Shown one piece after another: positions 28,000 to 35,242 of a DNA stretch of 64,000 nucleotides. The translations under genes were made by a program, and so were the position numbers. Every line of letters starts with the position of its first letter. Position 1 is the first letter of the stretch. The notes under the pieces are model-generated. The model worked only from the letters and a program-made list of their open reading frames with translations. It was not told the DNA's origin and made no database searches. Origin of the DNA: Planomonospora sp. ID82291 (GTDB lineage: Bacteria; Actinomycetota; Actinomycetes; Streptosporangiales; Streptosporangiaceae); the NCBI RefSeq assembly GCF_015711645.1, contig NZ_JABTEX010000003.1, positions 682,001-746,000 of the forward strand, given 5' to 3'.

Positions 28000-28051
28000 G
28001 GGGACGAAATTCGGATGCGCACCATCTCGTGATTTAGGCATCATTTCGGTC

Positions 28052-28933
28052 ATGACGATGAGGATCGCGGAGCCGGAGCGGCTGGGACGGAGCAGGCTTC
28101 CCGACGGCCGGTCGCTGGGCTGGGCCGAGTGGGGGCCGACGGGCGGGGCGCCGGTGCTGCTCTGCCCGGGAGCGGCCACGAGCCGGTGGCTGGGGTTCGG
28201 CGCGGACGTCCTGGACGACCTCGGGGTCCGCCTCGTCTCGGTGGACCGCCCCGGCCTCGGCGCCTCCGATCCCGCGCCCGGCCGGACGCTGCAGGGCTGG
28301 GCGGACGACGTGCGCCGCCTCGCCGTGGACCGCAGGCTGGACGGCCTGGCGGTCGTCGGCTACTCGCAGGGCGCGCCCTTCGCCCTGGCGTGCGCGGCGG
28401 CGGGGCTCGCCACGTCCGCGGCGATCGTCTCCGGCACCGACGAGCTGGCCGCGCCCGGATTCGCCGACGCGCTGATCCCCCAGGTCCGGGGCATGGTGGA
28501 GGCCGTGGCGAGCGATCCCGCCGCCGCGGAGGCGTCCTTCGCCGGCTTCGGCGACCCCGAGACGATGTGGCAGATCGCCATCGCGGGGGCTTCCGCCGTC
28601 GACCGTGAGGTCTACCTGCAGCCGCCGTTCGAGCGGGCCTACCGCCGGGCCATGGCCGAGGCGTTCTCCCAGGGACCCGCCGGGTACGCCCGCGACACCG
28701 TCCTGGCCTCGGGCCGCTGGCCGTTCGACCCCGCGGGCATCGCCGTCCCGGTCGACCTCTGGTACGGCCCGCACGACACCAGCCCGGTCCACTCCCCCGA
28801 CCTCGGCGCCACCCTGGCCCGCCGCATCCCCACCGCCCGCCGCCGCGTCGTCCCCGAGGCGGGCGGCTCGCTGCTGTGGACCCACTCGGCGGAGATCCTC
28901 CGCTCACTGCTCCGAGGCGCCGCCGGCGCCTGA
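28052..28933 (+). CDS. Alpha/beta hydrolase with altered catalytic histidine position
   Basis: 293-aa alpha/beta-hydrolase fold protein. The nucleophile elbow GYSQG is intact, the oxyanion region LLCPGAATSRW is plausible, and an acid residue is available in GPHDTSP. At the place where the catalytic His normally stands (PEAGHSLLW in relatives) this protein reads PEAGGSLLWTHS, so the usual His is Gly; the nearby His of THS might substitute. Function unknown; it could be a weak esterase or a non-catalytic member. Confidence 0.78.
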   Translation: MTMRIAEPERLGRSRLPDGRSLGWAEWGPTGGAPVLLCPGAATSRWLGFGADVLDDLGVRLVSVDRPGLGASDPAPGRTLQGWADDVRRLAVDRRLDGLAVVGYSQGAPFALACAAAGLATSAAIVSGTDELAAPGFADALIPQVRGMVEAVASDPAAAEASFAGFGDPETMWQIAIAGASAVDREVYLQPPFERAYRRAMAEAFSQGPAGYARDTVLASGRWPFDPAGIAVPVDLWYGPHDTSPVHSPDLGATLARRIPTARRRVVPEAGGSLLWTHSAEILRSLLRGAAGA

Positions 28934-28970
28934 GCGAGCCCGGTCGCGGTCGCGGCCCTCCCGCCGGGCC

Positions 28971-29010
28971 GGTCACCGCCCGCACGGACCGGTCACCGCC
29001 CGCACGGACC
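28971..29010. repeat. Two exact tandem 20-bp repeats
   Basis: GGTCACCGCCCGCACGGACC occurs at 28971-28990 and 28991-29010, with a degenerate third copy (GTCACCGCCTCCACGGACC) about 45 bases downstream. Each unit has dyad character (GGTC...GACC). No spacers, so not a CRISPR; possibly a site for a DNA-binding protein or a slippage product. Confidence 0.7.
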
Positions 29011-29089
29011 GGTGGCGACCGTCTCCGGTCCGTCCTCGACCACCTCGGGCCCGTCACCGCCTCCACGGACCGGTCGCCGGGGCCGGGCC

Positions 29090-29218
29090 TACATCAGCGC
29101 CGACCCGTCGGCGGCGTCCGCCGAGGACTGGGACGCCGGCCGCTTCGCGGCCGAGCACCTGAGCGCCTACCTGGGCGAGTGCGCCGGCTGGGCGGCCGAG
29201 GACGGACGGATCGGGTAG
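29090..29218 (+). pseudogene. C-terminal relic of an unidentified protein
   Basis: A 43-codon stretch (AYISADPSAASAEDWDAGR ... GECAGWAAEDGRIG, stop) reads like a well-folded protein C-terminus with normal actinomycete codon use. Upstream of it the frame dissolves into repeat-encoded low-complexity sequence with no good start. It is most likely the tail of a deleted gene. The family was not recognised. Confidence 0.35.
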
Positions 29219-29298
29219 CGCCGGGTGCTGCCGGGCCTGGGCGGCGCTCAGGCGCGGATGGCCCCCGGGCATGAACGGCCCTCGGACATCGGCGGCGC

Positions 29299-29895
29299 TC
29301 ATCCGCGGGCGGCCTCCGGCGGCGGGTCGCCGGTGAGGGCGGCGATCACGGCGCCGACCAGGTGCTCCTCGACTTCGTCGGCGCTCCTGCCCCGGTCGGC
29401 GGTCAGCTGCTCCCAGACGGGGACCGAGGTCATCGCCCACGCCAGGTCGGCGGCGACGTCCGGGGCCAGGCCGGGCCTCAGCCGCCCGGCGGTTCCCAGC
29501 CGGCGCGCGGCGAGGAGGAACCCCTCGTGGAGCTCGCCCATCCGGTCGTTCCAGGCCGCGGCGGCGTCGGGGTCGTCACGACGGGAGGCCAGCAGCACCG
29601 AGGCCACCGGATGGATCGTCGCCGCGTAGCGCAGCCAGGCGCGCAGGAAGGCGCGGAACGCCTCGACGGGCTCCTCCCCGGTCAACGCCCTCTCGCAGCG
29701 CGCGCGGATCCCGTCGCGTTCGTCCATGTCCCGCACGACGGCCACGAGCAGGCTCGCCCGGGAGCCGAAATGGAGGTAGACCGCCTGCCGGGAGATCCCG
29801 GCCGCGCGGGCCACATCGGCCATCGAGACCCGGGGCCCCTGCTCGGTGATGAGCCGCCGGGCGGTCTCCAGGATGCGCGATCGCGTGCTTGACAC
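29299..29895 (-). CDS. TetR-family transcriptional regulator
   Basis: 198-aa TetR regulator with N-terminal HTH (VSMADVARAAGISRQAVYLHFGSRASLL) and a ligand-binding C-terminal domain. It starts with GTG 29895, inside the first of two identical 18-bp palindromes shared with the divergent SnoaL-like gene. The predicted -10 (TATGCT, 29907-29902) places the transcript start at about the GTG itself, so the mRNA is probably leaderless. Likely controls itself and the divergent gene. Confidence 0.9.
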   Translation of the reverse strand: MSSTRSRILETARRLITEQGPRVSMADVARAAGISRQAVYLHFGSRASLLVAVVRDMDERDGIRARCERALTGEEPVEAFRAFLRAWLRYAATIHPVASVLLASRRDDPDAAAAWNDRMGELHEGFLLAARRLGTAGRLRPGLAPDVAADLAWAMTSVPVWEQLTADRGRSADEVEEHLVGAVIAALTGDPPPEAARG

Positions 29896-29904
29896 GTGTC
29901 AAGC
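29887..29904. promoter_or_regulatory. Palindromic operator 1 (TetR/SnoaL intergenic)
   Basis: GCTTGACACGTGTCAAGC is a perfect 18-bp palindrome covering the TetR start codon and containing the TTGACA -35 of the divergent plus-strand promoter (29889-29894, N17, TAGCTT at 29912-29917). An identical copy lies 27 bp away. A TetR dimer site is the natural reading. Confidence 0.85.
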
Positions 29905-29913
29905 ATAGCCCTA

Positions 29914-29931
29914 GCTTGACACGTGTCAAGC
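29914..29931. promoter_or_regulatory. Palindromic operator 2 (TetR/SnoaL intergenic)
   Basis: Second exact copy of the 18-bp palindrome. On the minus strand its TTGACA (29929-29924), 16-bp spacer and TATGCT (29907-29902) form the promoter of the TetR gene. Binding at both copies would shut both divergent promoters. Confidence 0.85.
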
Positions 29932-29955
29932 AGAAGGCTCCTGAGGAGGCACCCG

Positions 29956-30363
29956 ATGGACACCACCCACCCGGCGGCCGTCGCCGCGCTCACCGCGATG
30001 GGCGCGGTCGGCGCCGGCGACCGGGACGCCTGGCTCGCCTGCTACGCGCCGGACGCCGTGCTCCACGACCCGGTCGGCGGCTCCCCGCTGGACCCCGACG
30101 GCACCGGACTGCGGGGGACGGCCGCCCTCGAACGCTTCTGGGATCTCACCGTCGCCGCCAACGAGGTGCGCTTCGAGATCGCCGCGGTGCATCCGGCGGG
30201 CGATGAGGCAGCGGTCGTGGCCTCGGTCTCCGTCCGCTTCCCCAGCGGCGCCTCCGCCGGCTACGACGGCGTCTTCGTCTACCGTGCAGGCGGCGACGGG
30301 CGGATCGTCTCGCTGCGCGCCTACTGGGACCTGGGACCCGTCCTGTCCGCACTCGGCGGCTGA
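29956..30363 (+). CDS. SnoaL-like / NTF2-fold protein
   Basis: 135-aa cone-shaped NTF2-like protein (SnoaL/ketosteroid-isomerase superfamily): AVGAGDRDAWLACYAPDAVLHDPVG near the N-terminus and DGVFVYRAGGDGRIVSLRAYWDL at the C-terminus. Members are isomerases, cyclases or small-molecule binders; no specific reaction can be assigned. ATG 29956 has an ideal GAGGAGG site. It is divergent from, and presumably repressed by, the TetR regulator. Confidence 0.85.
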   Translation: MDTTHPAAVAALTAMGAVGAGDRDAWLACYAPDAVLHDPVGGSPLDPDGTGLRGTAALERFWDLTVAANEVRFEIAAVHPAGDEAAVVASVSVRFPSGASAGYDGVFVYRAGGDGRIVSLRAYWDLGPVLSALGG

Positions 30364-30482
30364 CGAACCCCGGCGACCTCGCGGAGCCGGCCGGGCCGCG
30401 GAGTCCTGGTCGGTCCGGGGGCCCGTCGGCGAGCCGGAGACCGGGTCCGGACGCGCGGCGGAGACCATCCCGCCGGGTGCTC

Positions 30483-31493
30483 TCAGAGCAGGGCGTCGAT
30501 CTCGGCGGTCAGGGAGCGCTGGGCCGCGGGGTCGAGGTAGGAGGCGGTGACGGCGTTGCGGGCCAGGACCGCCAGAGCCGGGCGGTCGAGGCCGAAGACG
30601 TCGGCGGCGACGCGGTACTCGTTCGTCAGCGTGGTGGCGAACATCGGCGGGTCGTCGCTGCCCAGCGTGACGGACAGGCCCTCGGCCAGCAGGCGCGGGA
30701 GCGGGTGGTCCTCGATCCGGGCGACCTGGCCGGTGCGGACGTTGGAGACGGGGCAGACGTCCAGCCAGATCCGCTCGTCGCGCAGCCGGGCGACGAGGCG
30801 GGGGTCGTCCAGGCAGGAGATGCCGTGGCCGATCCGCTCGGCGCCGAGGTGGTCGACGACCTCCCAGATCGTCTCGGGACCGGTCATCTCCCCCGCGTGC
30901 GGCACGCTGTGCAGGCCGGCGGCCGTGGCGGCGCGGAAGGCGTCCCGGAAGGCGTCGCGGTGGTGGACGCGCTCCTGCTCGATCCCCGCCAGGCCGAAAG
31001 CTACCAATGCCCGGGGAGGATTCTGCAGAGCGTGGTCCAGGGTGACCCGGGCGGCCTCGGCGCCGTACTCGCCGGGGATGTCGAAGATGTACCCGATCCG
31101 GACGCCGTGCTCGTCCAGGGAGCGCCGGGCGGCCAGGTCCAGCGCCTCGGTGACCTCCTTCGGCGGCATCCCGACGACGTGGTGGGCGTACGGCGTGACG
31201 GTCACCTCGGCGTAGCGCCCGTTCTGCGCGGCCAGGTCCCGGGCCAGGCCCGTCACCAGGGTGGCCACGTCCTCGGGCTCGCGGACCAGGGCGTTGACCG
31301 CCCCGTAGGCGGCGGCGAACTCGGCGAAGTCGCGGAACCGGTAGAACGCCCGCAGCTCCTCCTCGGTGGTCGGCACCCCGCCGCCGGGGTGGCGGCGGGA
31401 CAGTTCGAGCACCGTGGGCACCGACGCCGAGCCGACGAGGTGGACGTGGAGCTCGGCCTTGGGCAGCGCGTCGATGAAGTCGTGGATCGTCAT
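30483..31493 (-). CDS. Adenosine-deaminase-family enzyme
   Basis: 336-aa metal-dependent aminohydrolase of the adenosine deaminase family. Zinc and catalytic motifs are intact: AELHVHLVGSAS, the HAGE motif in SVPHAGEMTGPETIW, IGHGISCLDD and VTLGSDDPPMF. Besides adenosine deaminase, actinobacterial members include 6-aminodeoxyfutalosine deaminases of menaquinone synthesis, so the exact substrate is open. The start is ATG 31493 (MTIHDFIDALPK); a GTG-type upstream start adds ten unsupported residues. No purine gene flanks it. Confidence 0.85.
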   Translation of the reverse strand: MTIHDFIDALPKAELHVHLVGSASVPTVLELSRRHPGGGVPTTEEELRAFYRFRDFAEFAAAYGAVNALVREPEDVATLVTGLARDLAAQNGRYAEVTVTPYAHHVVGMPPKEVTEALDLAARRSLDEHGVRIGYIFDIPGEYGAEAARVTLDHALQNPPRALVAFGLAGIEQERVHHRDAFRDAFRAATAAGLHSVPHAGEMTGPETIWEVVDHLGAERIGHGISCLDDPRLVARLRDERIWLDVCPVSNVRTGQVARIEDHPLPRLLAEGLSVTLGSDDPPMFATTLTNEYRVAADVFGLDRPALAVLARNAVTASYLDPAAQRSLTAEIDALL

Positions 31494-31656
31494 GCGGCCG
31501 ACCTTAGGCAGCCGGGGCGGCAACCGGATAGAGATCGGACATAAATCTCACATGAGAATGTCAGGATAGGCCGATCGGCCGGTCCTCCCGCTGGGCGGCG
31601 GAACGGGCGCATAGTGGGGGGCAAGAGCAACTCGACGCCCCCATCGGAGGCCCTCC

Positions 31657-32427
31657 GTGTTCGAGCGCTTCACCGATCGTGCCCGCCGTGTCGTGGTCCT
31701 GGCCCAGGAGGAGGCCCGGCGGCTCGGCCACGACCACATCGGCACCGAGCACGTCCTGCTCGGCCTGCTCAGCGAGGAGGGCGGCGTCGCGGCCCGCGCG
31801 CTGCAGTCCTTCGGCCTCGGCCTGGAGCAGGTCCGCGGCGACGTCGAGGAGGTCGTCGGCCGGGGCTCGGACCCGCCGCCCGGGCACGTCCCGTTCACCC
31901 CCCGCGCCAAGAAGGTGCTGGAGCTGTCGCTGCGGGAGGCGCTCGACCTGCGCCACACCTACATCGGCACCGAGCACCTCCTGCTCGGCCTGATCCGCGA
32001 GGGCGAGGGGCTCGCGGCGCGGGTGCTGACCGATCGGGGGGCGCGGCTGGAGGCCGTACGGGCCCACGTGGTCGCGGTGCTCGGCGGCCGGGGCCACCGG
32101 GGCCGGCTCGTCACCGCCGAGGAGGTGCTCACCGGGCTGGGGCCGTCGCTGGTCGAGAAGCTGGACCGGATCCAGGAGAGCCTGGACCGGATCGGGCGCC
32201 GCCTGGACGCCCTGGGCGCTCCGCAGGGGCCGCACGGGCCGGAGGGCCCGGTGACGCGGCCCGCGGCGGAACCGCAGGGGGCCGGGGCGGCGGAGGCGGC
32301 GGTACGGCTCGCGGCGGGGGCGGCGGAAACGGGAACGGCGGAGCCGGAGATGCGGCCCGCGGCGGAGCCGGGGATGCGGCCCGCGGCGGAGCCGCCGGAG
32401 GCGGGCACGGCCGGGCGGGAGGGGTGA
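31657..32427 (+). CDS. Free-standing Clp N-domain (Clp R) protein
   Basis: 256-aa protein consisting of the two Clp N-terminal repeats of ClpC/ClpA (MFERFTDRARRVVVLAQEEA ... GTEHVLLGLL and FTPRAKKVLELSLREALDLRHTYIGTEHLLLGLI) without any AAA+ domain. A helical segment follows and then a low-complexity tail with MRPAAEP repeats (about 190-256). The N-domain normally binds adaptors and substrates, so this may be an adaptor or decoy for ClpC. It starts at GTG 31657 with CGGAGG upstream and is followed by a strong terminator. Confidence 0.85.
   Translation: MFERFTDRARRVVVLAQEEARRLGHDHIGTEHVLLGLLSEEGGVAARALQSFGLGLEQVRGDVEEVVGRGSDPPPGHVPFTPRAKKVLELSLREALDLRHTYIGTEHLLLGLIREGEGLAARVLTDRGARLEAVRAHVVAVLGGRGHRGRLVTAEEVLTGLGPSLVEKLDRIQESLDRIGRRLDALGAPQGPHGPEGPVTRPAAEPQGAGAAEAAVRLAAGAAETGTAEPEMRPAAEPGMRPAAEPPEAGTAGREG
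32349..32394 (+). repeat. 24-bp-period direct repeat in the Clp-N protein tail
   Basis: A 22-base sequence beginning GATGCGGCCCGCGG occurs at 32349-32370 and again at 32373-32394. It encodes the doubled MRPAAEP motif of the C-terminal tail. Confidence 0.75.
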
Positions 32428-32429
32428 TC

Positions 32430-32470
32430 CCCCTGGTTCGAAGGGCCCTGAGCTCCCTTCGAACCAGGGG
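32430..32470. terminator. Bidirectional hairpin terminator
   Basis: CCCCTGGTTCGAAGGG (32430-32445) pairs perfectly with CCCTTCGAACCAGGGG (32455-32470) around a nine-base loop. It sits between the convergent Clp-N gene and the ACT-GNAT gene and probably ends both transcripts. Confidence 0.85.
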
Positions 32471-32484
32471 AGCCGGTGACGGGT

Positions 32485-33519
32485 TCAGCTCGGGGAGGCC
32501 GTCGCCATCACGCCTATGGCCAGCCTGGCCTCCACCACGCCGGGGTCGTCGGTGTAGCCGAGGGTCGCGCCGAGCGAGACCAGGAGCCGGCGCATCCGCA
32601 CGTTGTCGGAGAGCAGCGTCGCCCTCACCTCGGCGAAGCCCAGGTCGCGGGCCTCGGCGACGAGCATCCGGGCCAGGGCGGCGCCCAGCCCCCGGCCCTG
32701 CCAGCGGTCCTCGACGAGGAAGGCCATCTCGGCGATCCCGGGGTCGGGGGTGAACATCAGGCTGGCCAGCGCGACCACCTGCCCGTCGCGCCCGGCGACG
32801 ACGGAGTGCCCGCGCCCGCGGTCGCAGAGCCGGTCGAAGACGCGCTCGGGCAGCGCGGGCATCGCGGTGAAGTAGCGGAAGCGGCGGCTCTCCGGTGAGC
32901 AGCGGTCGTGCAGGTCGCGGACGGCCTCGCGGTAGACGGAGGTGAGCGGCCGGATCTCGGTCTCGGTGCCGTCGGCCAGCTTGACGGACCGCTCGGCCGG
33001 GTCGACCTCCTCGGCCGGGGGCTGGGCCAGCCGGACGAACGCGGCGGCGCGGGCGGCCTCGGTCAGCGTGAACGGCAGGTCGCCGCGGCGCAGCCGGATC
33101 GCCCGGCGGGCGGCCACCGGCAGGGTCAGCAGGGTCGGGTCGGGCAGGTCGCTCATGTCGGAACCGTAGACCCACCGGGCGTCGTCGGCGCGCAGCAGCT
33201 CCTTGAGCAGCTCCGGCAGGCGCCAGGGCGCGGTCCGCAGCCGGGAGGCGAGCAGCAGGGCCCGGGTGGGCTCGTCGGTCAGCTCGTGGGCGCAGGCCGG
33301 CACCACCTGGACCCGGCGCCCGCCGACCGCCTCCAGCGCCTCCCGCACGGCCTCGGGGGCGGCGGGGATCTCGGCGACGAACTCGTCCACCGTGCCGTCG
33401 GCGTCGGGGTGGACGCTCAGGCCGAGGATGTTGCCGCCCTTCTCCGCGAGCGCGGCGGCCAGCGAGGCCAGCCGTCCCGGCCGCTCGTCCACCGTCGTAC
33501 GAATCCGCAAGAACCCCAT
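32485..33519 (-). CDS. ACT-domain-fused GNAT acetyltransferase
   Basis: 344-aa two-domain protein. Residues about 3-75 form an ACT domain (LRIRTTVDERPGRLASLAAALAEKG ... NILGLSVH), a fold that binds free amino acids. Residues about 165-335 form a GNAT acetyltransferase with the acetyl-CoA pyrophosphate loop in VEDRWQGRGLGAALARMLV. This fusion is known from actinobacteria as amino-acid-regulated protein lysine acetyltransferases (the Micromonospora AAPatA type), so a similar role is likely. The start is ATG 33519 with AAGGAG eight bases upstream. Confidence 0.88.
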   Translation of the reverse strand: MGFLRIRTTVDERPGRLASLAAALAEKGGNILGLSVHPDADGTVDEFVAEIPAAPEAVREALEAVGGRRVQVVPACAHELTDEPTRALLLASRLRTAPWRLPELLKELLRADDARWVYGSDMSDLPDPTLLTLPVAARRAIRLRRGDLPFTLTEAARAAAFVRLAQPPAEEVDPAERSVKLADGTETEIRPLTSVYREAVRDLHDRCSPESRRFRYFTAMPALPERVFDRLCDRGRGHSVVAGRDGQVVALASLMFTPDPGIAEMAFLVEDRWQGRGLGAALARMLVAEARDLGFAEVRATLLSDNVRMRRLLVSLGATLGYTDDPGVVEARLAIGVMATASPS

Positions 33520-33687
33520 CGGAACGCTCCTTCCGTCTGGCACAGAGCCTGACGGAGCCCTGTTACGGCGCTGCTACGCGGGAGTGAGGCCGCCGTTACG
33601 TCTCCAAAGATCATTCATGACGCGGTTACGCAACGGTTTCCGTCGGGAGGCGCGGCCCGACTGACGGATATAGCAGGATGTGGGGAC

Positions 33688-35088
33688 ATGAGCACGCTTG
33701 TCCCCCTTTCGGATGACTTCGTCAACGGTGACGTCTCCTTCTGGTTCCGCTCCCTCGGCGTCCCCGAGGCGGGAACCCCACTGGAGGGCGACCGCGACGC
33801 CGACGTGGTGATCGTCGGCGCCGGTTACACCGGCCTGTGGACCGCGTACTACCTGAAGAAGGCCGATCCGGCCCTGCGCGTCGTCGTGCTGGAGAGGGAG
33901 TTCGCCGGGTACGGCGCGTCCGGGCGCAACGGCGGCTGGCTGGTCGGCGAGCTGGCCGGGACCCCCGAGCGCTACGCGCGCACGCACGGGGACGACGCGG
34001 CCCGGCGCTTCCAGCGGGTGATGTTCGAGACGGTCGACGAGGTCGTCGCCGTCGCCCGGGACGAGCGGATCGACGCCGACGTCGTCAAGGGCGGCGTCAC
34101 CACCGTGGCCACCAACGCCGCCCAGGAGCGGCGCCTGCACGAGCTTGTCGCCCACGCGCGCCACTGGGGCTGGACCGAGGGCGACCTGCGGCTGCTGGAG
34201 CCGGACGAGCGGGAGCGCCGCCTGCGGGTCAGCGGGGCGGTCGGCGCGGTCTGGAGCCCGCACTGCGCCAGGATCCAGCCGGCCAGGCTGGTCCGGGGGC
34301 TGGCCGAGACCGTGCGGGGGCTCGGCGTGGAGGTCTTCGAGCGCACCCCGGTGACCGGGATCGCGCCGCGCACGGCGCGCACGCCGTACGGGACGGTCCG
34401 CGCGCCGTACGTCATCCGGGCCACCGAGGGGTTCACCGCCGGGCTGCGGCAGTACCACCGGGCCTGGCTGCCGATGAACAGCTCGATGATCGTCACCGAG
34501 CCGCTGGGCGCGCTCTGGGACGAGATCGGCTGGGAGGGCTGCGAGCTCCTCGGCGACCTGGCGCACTACTACATGTACGCCCAGCGGACCGCCGACGGGC
34601 GGATCGCGTTCGGCGGTCGCGGCAAGCCGTACCTGTACGGCTCGCGGGTGGACGACCGGGGGCGCACGCACGCCTGGACGGTCGAGGCCCTGTGGGAGCT
34701 GCTGACGCAGATGTTCCCCGCGGTGCGGGCCTCGCGCGTGGCGCACACCTGGTCCGGGGTGCTGGGCGTGCCGCGCGACTGGTGCGCGACCGTGCACGTG
34801 GACCACGCCACCGGGATCGGCTGGGCGGGCGGCTACACCGGCCACGGGGTGACCGCGGCCAACCTCGCCGGCCGTACGCTGCGGGACCTCGTCCTGCGCG
34901 AGGAGAGCGAGCTGGCCTCCCTGCCGTGGGTGGACCGCAGGGTGCGAAGCTGGGAGATCGAACCGCTGCGCTGGATCGGGGTGCACACCATGTACGACCT
35001 GTACCGCCGGGCCGACGCCCGGGAGCGGACCGGGCTCGGCCGCACCTCCGTGCTGGCCCGGCTGGCCGACTCCATCACCGGCCGCTGA
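33688..35088 (+). CDS. FAD-dependent oxidoreductase (DAO/PuuB-like)
   Basis: 466-aa flavoprotein of the D-amino-acid-oxidase fold. The FAD-binding motif is VVIVGAGYTGLWTAYYLKK (about residues 45-63), followed by GYGASGRNGGWLVGEL, and the C-terminal ATGIGWAGGYTGHGVTAANLAGRT closes the FAD site. Gamma-glutamylputrescine oxidase PuuB and related amine oxidases look like this, but the amine substrate is not deducible. The next gene, an amidohydrolase, could process the product. Confidence 0.87.
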   Translation: MSTLVPLSDDFVNGDVSFWFRSLGVPEAGTPLEGDRDADVVIVGAGYTGLWTAYYLKKADPALRVVVLEREFAGYGASGRNGGWLVGELAGTPERYARTHGDDAARRFQRVMFETVDEVVAVARDERIDADVVKGGVTTVATNAAQERRLHELVAHARHWGWTEGDLRLLEPDERERRLRVSGAVGAVWSPHCARIQPARLVRGLAETVRGLGVEVFERTPVTGIAPRTARTPYGTVRAPYVIRATEGFTAGLRQYHRAWLPMNSSMIVTEPLGALWDEIGWEGCELLGDLAHYYMYAQRTADGRIAFGGRGKPYLYGSRVDDRGRTHAWTVEALWELLTQMFPAVRASRVAHTWSGVLGVPRDWCATVHVDHATGIGWAGGYTGHGVTAANLAGRTLRDLVLREESELASLPWVDRRVRSWEIEPLRWIGVHTMYDLYRRADARERTGLGRTSVLARLADSITGR

Positions 35089-35242
35089 CCCGGCCGCCGC
35101 CGCCCCTACCACCGACACCGCCGCGTGCGCCGCCGCGGCCCCGGCGGCCGACACCGCCGCCGGGACACCGCGGCCGCCGACCCTGTCGCCGACCCGGCGA
35201 CCCGATGACCGCAGACCCCCAGGAGACCTCCGAGGTGAACGC

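Larger units (their letters stand above)
28934..29298. other. Intergenic region with tandem repeats and a coding relic
   Basis: 365 bp between the hydrolase and the TetR gene. It contains two exact 20-bp tandem repeats (28971-29010), a degenerate third copy near 29053-29074, and the relic described separately at about 29090-29218. No intact gene is supported. Confidence 0.5.

Noticed and set aside
28971-29074. Possible CRISPR remnant from 20-bp repeats
   Set aside because: Two copies are tandem without spacer and no cas gene is present in the window.
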